Assembly (NCBI GenBank): GCA_950295325.1
Contig: OX485803.1
Coordinates: forward strand, 59,225,554-59,289,553
Origin: Polytrichum commune
Taxonomy: Eukaryota; Streptophyta; Polytrichopsida; Polytrichales; Polytrichaceae
Reading direction: 5' to 3'
DNA length: 64,000 nucleotides
Positions 59,201-64,000 of the stretch are shown in pieces. Every line of letters begins with the position of its first letter. The stretch's first letter is position 1. The notes beneath the pieces were generated by a model. It was not told the DNA's origin. It did no database searches and worked only from the letters and a program-made list of their open reading frames with translations. The translations under genes were made by a program, and so were the position numbers.

Positions 59201-61091
59201 TCTACCATCTATGGTCTACCTAATCATAGGGGAGGTATCTGGATGAACCATATATTTTCAATCAACCTTGTGAGAAACCTAAGGTCTTGCTCTTGGGGGA
59301 CATAGATGCAGGCCATCTTCAAGGTGTTCACCTTTGAAAAGAGCCAACAATCTTCAGGGGCCCTCTCATTCTCGTGATGCTCGTTTCAGGATTACATAAA
59401 GACAAGCATTAGACCAACTCGAAAATGACACAACACCATATATGGGGTATATGGGTGAACTGGATATTTTCCACCAACCATATGAGAACCTAGGGGTTTG
59501 CCCTTGGGGGAGATAGGTGTGGGGCGGCTTGTCATGGCCCTTTCATGGTGTTCACCTTTGAAAGGAGGCAATAGTCTTCACGGGTCCTCTAATTCTTGTG
59601 ATGCTCATTTCTAGATTATATATAGCTTAGACCAAATCGAAAATGAAGCAACAACATATAGTGGGGATATGTGGATGAATCAAATGTTTTCAACCAACCA
59701 TGTGGGAACCTAGGGGCTTGCCCTAGAGGAGATAGGTGCAAGCTGGCTTGTCTTGGAGGGAGATAGGTGTGGGCTTGGCTTGTCCTAATGTTCATTAGGC
59801 ATTCATTTTTGAAAGGAGACAATATTCTTGAGGGGCCCTCTTATTCTTGTGACGCTTGTTTTGAGATTACATATAGACTTAGACCAACTCGAAGATGAAA
59901 CATCAACACCATAATTTACACCGATGGCAACATCCGAGTCCTCTCTTCTTTCTTATATACGAATGTGTGTATAAAGCCTTGCAGATTGACAATTGGCACT
60001 TTGGCTACAGGCTCAATCACAAATGAACAGGCGAATGATGATCTATGTGCACTCCAAGGGAATGGTTGTAGATGATGAGTATGTAATCATTGGTTCTGCC
60101 AATATAAATCAGCGCTCAATGGATGGATCAAGAGACACTGAGATCGCCATGGGAGGCTATCAACCGCATCACACCTGGGCTCGCAAGAATATGGTGCATC
60201 CTCGAGGCCAGGTGAGTCTTGTGGCATACACCACATAATTCTTACCATGAAATATCCTACTAATATAGAGATTCTTACCCAATTTAGTTCTTGAAGTTTG
60301 ACATGCACAATATCTGGATAGGGATTTGTGGTGTCCATGTAAACTCATTCATCAGAAAGATGAGAACGCAGTGAACTATTTTTCTAGCCTAAAATGACTA
60401 CTTTTAGAGTATTAGACTCTGAAAATGACATCAGAGACTGACTTAGTCTAGCGGAGTCTACTAAGAACCCCAATCCCATAATATCCATGCTCTTTACATG
60501 GCAATATTTAGGGTATAGGGTCCCTTGTCAACCAACTTATTTTGTGAGCAAGGTCTGAGCACAATAAACTATACTTCAATCAATGAGGGCACACTTTTTG
60601 TTATATACCATTACTTATTTGGAAAATCTAGTTTGATGAGCTTGATAACAAAGATGTAGGCAAAGGATGTCGAGAGAGACTTATGAAGGTCAGTCTTTGA
60701 TCAGCTCTATTCACACGTGTATGTGATATCAAATTATATGCTTTTATGGCTCTGGATACAAAATCTTCCCTGCTTCTCATTGTACCGAAATGTACAGGTC
60801 TATGGCTATCGGATGTCATTGTGGGCGGAGCACTTGGGCTGTTTAGAACCAACGTTTGACACACCCGAGAGCTTGGAGTGCATCCAGAGGGTGAATGACA
60901 TGGCAGAAAGGAATTGGCAAAAATATGTTGCCCCAGAAGTCACTGACATGAAAGGCCATCTCCTTCGCTACCCGTTGAAAATAGAGGATGATGGAACGGT
61001 GGACAGTCTCCCAGGTTATGAAACTTTTCCTGATGTAGGCGGGAAGATCATGGGATGTAATTCTGATATCCCGGATGATTTAACTACATAG
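53253..61091 (+). CDS. Phospholipase D, C2-domain beta/gamma type, short N-terminus (tandem paralogue)
   Basis: Coding exons: 53253-53370, 53957-54963, 56118-56234, 56457-56648, 56958-57209, 57490-57558, 58068-58215, 58375-58523, 58749-58919, 60011-60211, 60798-61091, giving 905 residues. The splice positions and phases equal those of PLD gene 1, which lacks only the merging of the first two exons. The start [10 protein letters not shown] matches the beginning of gene 1, but the proline-rich stretch of about 170 residues is absent. The C2 domain lies at about 75-230. HKD motif 1 has H423/K425/D430 and HKD motif 2 H755/K757/D762, all intact. Intron 1 appears to use a GC donor (gatccag, then gcaaga). 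Both genes share direction and lie 16 kb apart, so they arose by tandem duplication; the frames are open and both look functional. Confidence 0.95.
53371..53956 (+). repeat. 293-bp tandem duplication filling intron 1 of PLD gene 2
   Basis: The units begin at 53371 (gcaagactctcttcctccaa) and 53664 (ggaacactctcttcctccca). They share cctggctaatgtcac, catcaactttgggga, ttcccgacatcctagaaa-like and gcttttggcaatt-like stretches. Each unit ends in a potential splice acceptor (gatcttcag; catcttcag), so the duplication created a second candidate 3' splice site inside the intron. Confidence 0.85.
54964..55850 (+). repeat. About 155-bp unit present three times in intron 2 of PLD gene 2
   Basis: Units start at 54964, about 55116 and about 55275. 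They share gtatgttctctgtt, cttttcttgaaatgagcagt, caatggggttttacctgaat and cacaatttgaaaggacttgt. The unit begins with the splice donor sequence itself (aaggtatgtt), so donor-like sites are repeated downstream. The third unit is split by the insertion at 55346-55765. Confidence 0.8.
55346..55765. mobile_element. Terminal-inverted-repeat insertion in intron 2 of PLD gene 2
   Basis: CG-rich sequence unlike its surroundings interrupts the third intronic repeat unit. Its ends are inverted: the left has gccgaacgtcggacgtttcg, the right, reversed, gcgaagtcggacgtttcgga, with a weaker match further out (actgctttgcacac versus cactacacacac). The exact ends and target duplication are not clear. No coding capacity; it appears to be a MITE. 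Confidence 0.65.
59112..59174 (+). repeat. 5S rRNA-like segment (possible 5S-derived SINE or pseudogene) in intron 9 of PLD gene 2
   Basis: ggattccaaggagactccga, ggttgaatcatttgcaattg and gcgaagtacttggatgggtg then acc follow the 3' two thirds of plant 5S rRNA in order. The 12-base C-box (GGATGGGTGACC, 59163-59174) is intact, and about seven in ten bases agree overall. The 5' part is missing. It lies in the sense orientation in an intron. It may be the head of a 5S-derived SINE or a lone pseudogene. Confidence 0.6.
59242..59940 (+). repeat. About 215-bp tandem repeat, three copies, in intron 9 of PLD gene 2
   Basis: Units start near 59242, 59454 and 59673. Each contains ttttcaaccaaccatgtg-like, aacctaggggcttgcccttg-like, gtgttcacctttgaaaggag and cttagaccaactcgaaaatg-like sequence. 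It directly follows the 5S-like segment and may be part of the same element, amplified locally. Confidence 0.75.
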
Positions 61092-62213
61092 TCTTGCTGT
61101 GGTTCTTCTACCACATTTTGATTCTGCTTGAATAGGTGCAGGAGCTATTTTGCTGAAGTGGGTCCCCAATTTACCAAGCTGCAGTAGCTGCAGTAGCAGC
61201 AGCAAAGCAGGTATTGGGTGTTCATTACAACCAATGCATAGTAAGGGAGGATACAAGTCCAATTTTTGAGCGTAGTAGTTAGGTTGTGACATTTCATCAA
61301 TTATGGGTGATATTAATTACGGGGATAGTGTGCCTCCTATCCAATTTGAAATTGACACCTCTGCAAAACCCCTTGGCATGACTACTACCAGTAGGTAGAG
61401 AGTAGCCTGCTTCCTCCGGTTTACAAGGGTGAGCAACAGGTGCAAATATATTGTTGGATTGAGTGCATAGAGCTCTTTAAAACTCATCTTCAAGATGATT
61501 TCTAGAAATCACGTATCTTCCAATGGCTTTGTCCTTGAATTCATCTGTTGTCAAAAAATTTGACAATAATAAATACTCACGTTGTGGTAGAAAACTAAAT
61601 TCAGACTGTATCTAATCAGCTCCATTGTGTGATGTCCATGTGTTCAACACACAAGCAACCATCAACCATGATACTGCAATTATGATCTATAAATAATCTC
61701 AGAATTTTTCCTTGAACAATGATTATAAGGAGCACAAGAAGACTACTTAATCTCCAACCGTACACATTGGTGCTTATCATCACAACAAATGATTGAAATA
61801 AGTGGAACTTAGGGATTAACACAATGTGACATTAGTTCTTGCAGCGAGTGCCATTTCTGCATAAACCTCCAGAAAGTCCATAATAAAACATCAGCCGTAT
61901 TAGGTACTAATCATGAGTTGACCTTTGAATCCAGAACACAATGTTCAATATGATCAGGATTCTAAATACAAATTTCTGTGCAACTTTGCACTGTTCGTTG
62001 TACAGTAACCTCCTTGGGAAGAGAGACTCCAGAAACTGCCTAAGAAATTGTGATAGTTGAAAATCTCAGCTTATCAAAAATGAAGCCGGAATGATACTGT
62101 GTAGTCTCTGCAAAATTAACAAAATAAAGAGGATATTGACATCATTAACTCCTCTGGCTTTTGGGACTTTAAATAAATGGCCCAGCAGTATTAAAGTACT
62201 GTACAGAAGAAAA
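61092..62213. other. Convergent 3' flanks of PLD gene 2 and the minus-strand gene
   Basis: No supported coding sequence. It should hold the 3' untranslated regions of both neighbouring genes. Confidence 0.5.
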
Positions 62214-63794
62214 TCATGTTCTACCCGGGAACCTTCGTATGTGATCTGAAGACTTGCCCAAGAAAAAATCCTCATCTTGTGGCATGGATGCTGTAGCCTC
62301 GATCTCTTGTTCGGGTCTTTCCTGCCTGTGCTCATTGGGAGCAATTGAAACACGGTTGACCCCATCTTTAGCCCACCACTGTTGCCATTCTTTTGTTTTC
62401 ACCAGTTTGTCCATCTCTGCGCTTGTGATATCTGTGGCTTTGTAATCTGTACTACTCAAAGCCTTGCGACCAGGAGTCTTATGAAATGATGAATAAAACT
62501 CTCTGAAACTCAATGCAGTAGGAGTTATCTGTGTAGGAGTAGTCCGCCGAGGAGGCGTAGATATATAAGCACGAGGAGTAGACATTCCATCCAGCACTTT
62601 TGGCACTGCACATGCAGAAATTGGAATGCATTAGAGAAAAATGACACGCTTTTAATTTGATCTTGGAATGTCATCCACACTTGATGAGCCTGTAATCCCT
62701 GGAATATCATGTGTTCCATCTTACAATCGTTTCTTGCACATAGTGGAACATCGTTTGCTTACTTGGAGCCAGTAACATCTGTTAGCTGACACTTTAAAGA
62801 CTACTGGACAGAAATCTGATTACAACTAGGAGGAAGACCCCACAAAGAAAGACTCTTTCAAGATACTGCTCCTCTCTGCTCGCCTGGACAGAAAGGCAAA
62901 TAGTACAAATATAAAGATTTCCCACATTTGTAACCCAAATAGCTGATAATATATTCTTTCAAAATTGGAATTCATACCTGGCGATTTCTTCTTTGATAAT
63001 GCACTGATCTGCTCCGATCTCATTAATGCCTCCTTCCCAGGAAGATTTTGAAGAGCATCTGCCTGTTGTTTGGTCATCTTCTTCTTAGGAAAGTGCGGTG
63101 ACGAATAAAAACTTCCTGATGTTTGTCTGGCAAGCATATCCAGGCACCAACTGTAAGTTGTGGCAGCCAAGGTTTCTACAACTCATGCTAACAACTACAT
63201 TGTGAACTTCTATATTGGACGTATTGATCACAGGACAATAAGTTGGCTATAGTGCCTTTGTGGCTCTAATATTTGGTCTCAAAGAAGTTCCCAGTACCCT
63301 ATTGACTACAAAAAGAATTGCAGCAATCCTCATCATGGAAAAAAGTACTGCAAAAGGATGATCCCAGCCAAACAACAAACAAAAAACATCTTCCCCTGCA
63401 TTATTGAAATAATAGAAACGAGGGCAACAACTTACTTCGACCATAACTGCTCCCATTTCTCCCCTACCCGCACAAGAAGACCGTCTGAGTTTGAAAAGCT
63501 GAGCACATTACAAACTGATCAGAACTATCCTTCAAGGCACAAAAAGAATAGACCACAAGTATATGTGTACACATGCTTGCATTCATGAATGACAACCAAT
63601 CCATTTAAAGTTCCTTAGATCAGCTATAGTCAAACTATAACAGGACATAAATAACCTGCAGAAAGGAAGAACACTCACTCTGGCCATTGAAGTTCGAGAA
63701 AATTTGGAATCTCCTGGTACAACTTCCTCATGAGCCATACAATGCCTGATCCCATTGCAAGCAAAATTACTGAAAAGGCCCCATCATATGAAGA
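62214..63794 (-). CDS. 3' part of an unidentified gene with a hydrophobic segment
   Basis: Four exons are visible on the minus strand: 63679-63794, 63436-63498, 62978-63150 and 62214-62605, all with GT-AG borders and a frame that runs through to the stop (744 nt, 247 residues). The first part has a hydrophobic segment (AFSVILLAMGSGIVWLMRKL) fit for a membrane helix. A Trp-rich motif follows (VGEKWEQLWSNWCLDMLARQ), then a basic, Ser/Thr/Pro-rich tail with STPRAYISTPPRRTTPTQ and KEWQQWWAKDG. I do not recognise the family. The clean splice signals and the strong Trp pattern argue for a conserved host gene whose 5' end lies beyond 64000. Confidence 0.8.
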
Positions 63795-64000
63795 CTGCAA
63801 CAAGCATGAAACACGAATGTTAGAACACCTCTGGCATATGTACACTATTTTCCAACATAAAATAAAGAGGAGGTATCGAAGAAGAAGAAAAGACACAAAA
63901 AATTATATAGATTTTCAGTACCAAATGGCCACAAACCAAAAAAACCTAAATGGCAGAGACATACTCCTACATAGCAACTGCTCTGATGACATCTCTGCTG
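63795..64000 (-). other. Intron and possible further exon of the minus-strand gene
   Basis: The gene upstream of 63794 continues out of the window. No exon can be placed with confidence in this last 200 bp. Confidence 0.4.

Overview
This window is nuclear DNA of a land plant. Two intact, intron-rich phospholipase D genes of the C2-domain (beta/gamma) type, a plant-style FCP1/NIF phosphatase module and a decayed PIF/Harbinger transposon all point to a streptophyte. The spherulin-4 gene, the DUF7869-type gene and the ParB-like gene make a non-seed plant (bryophyte, lycophyte or fern) more likely than a flowering plant, but I cannot name the species. There is no bacterial-type gene order, no rRNA operon and no tRNA that I can recognise.

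Layout. 1-2.3 kb: repeats (a foldback element, a 40-bp minisatellite, a 315-bp tandem duplication). 2.29-3.56 kb (+): a two-exon secreted spherulin-4 gene. 3.6-9.0 kb: AT-rich DNA packed with small terminal-inverted-repeat elements, one nested in another. 9.07-15.8 kb (-): an unusual multi-module gene reading ParB-like, methyltransferase-like, disordered linker, FCP1/NIF phosphatase, basic tail. All its confidently placed splice junctions are phase 0, and it carries a few reading-frame breaks. 15.8-22.8 kb: repeats, ending in an array of 15 copies of a 20-bp palindrome. 22.96-26.03 kb (+): a DUF7869-type gene, possibly a transposase, with two internal stops. 30.1-37.4 kb (+): PLD gene 1 (12 coding exons, 1074 aa). 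37.4-52 kb: intergenic DNA with MITE-like insertions and a complete-ended 3.9-kb PIF/Harbinger element (47807-51682, TAA target duplication). 53.25-61.09 kb (+): PLD gene 2 (11 coding exons, 905 aa), a tandem paralogue of gene 1. 62.2-64 kb (-): the 3' part of an unidentified gene with a hydrophobic segment.

The most striking signal is a family of 20-bp self-complementary repeats, TTTGGGTC-N4-GACCCAAA, with about 31 recognisable copies between 11.2 and 22.8 kb. They lie in the leader region and the first three coding-region introns of the ParB-like gene, in frame in one of its exons, upstream of it, and in the 15-copy array just before the DUF7869-type gene. In the large array the asymmetric cores alternate orientation and the spacing alternates between about 56 and 62-64 bp. 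Whether these palindromes are binding sites, methylation targets or simply a tiny mobile foldback sequence is unknown; they are the best candidate here for an undescribed system.

Exon boundaries were read by eye from GT/AG (once GC/AG) signals, frame continuity and comparison of the two PLD paralogues. No database search was possible, so family names rest on recognised motifs.
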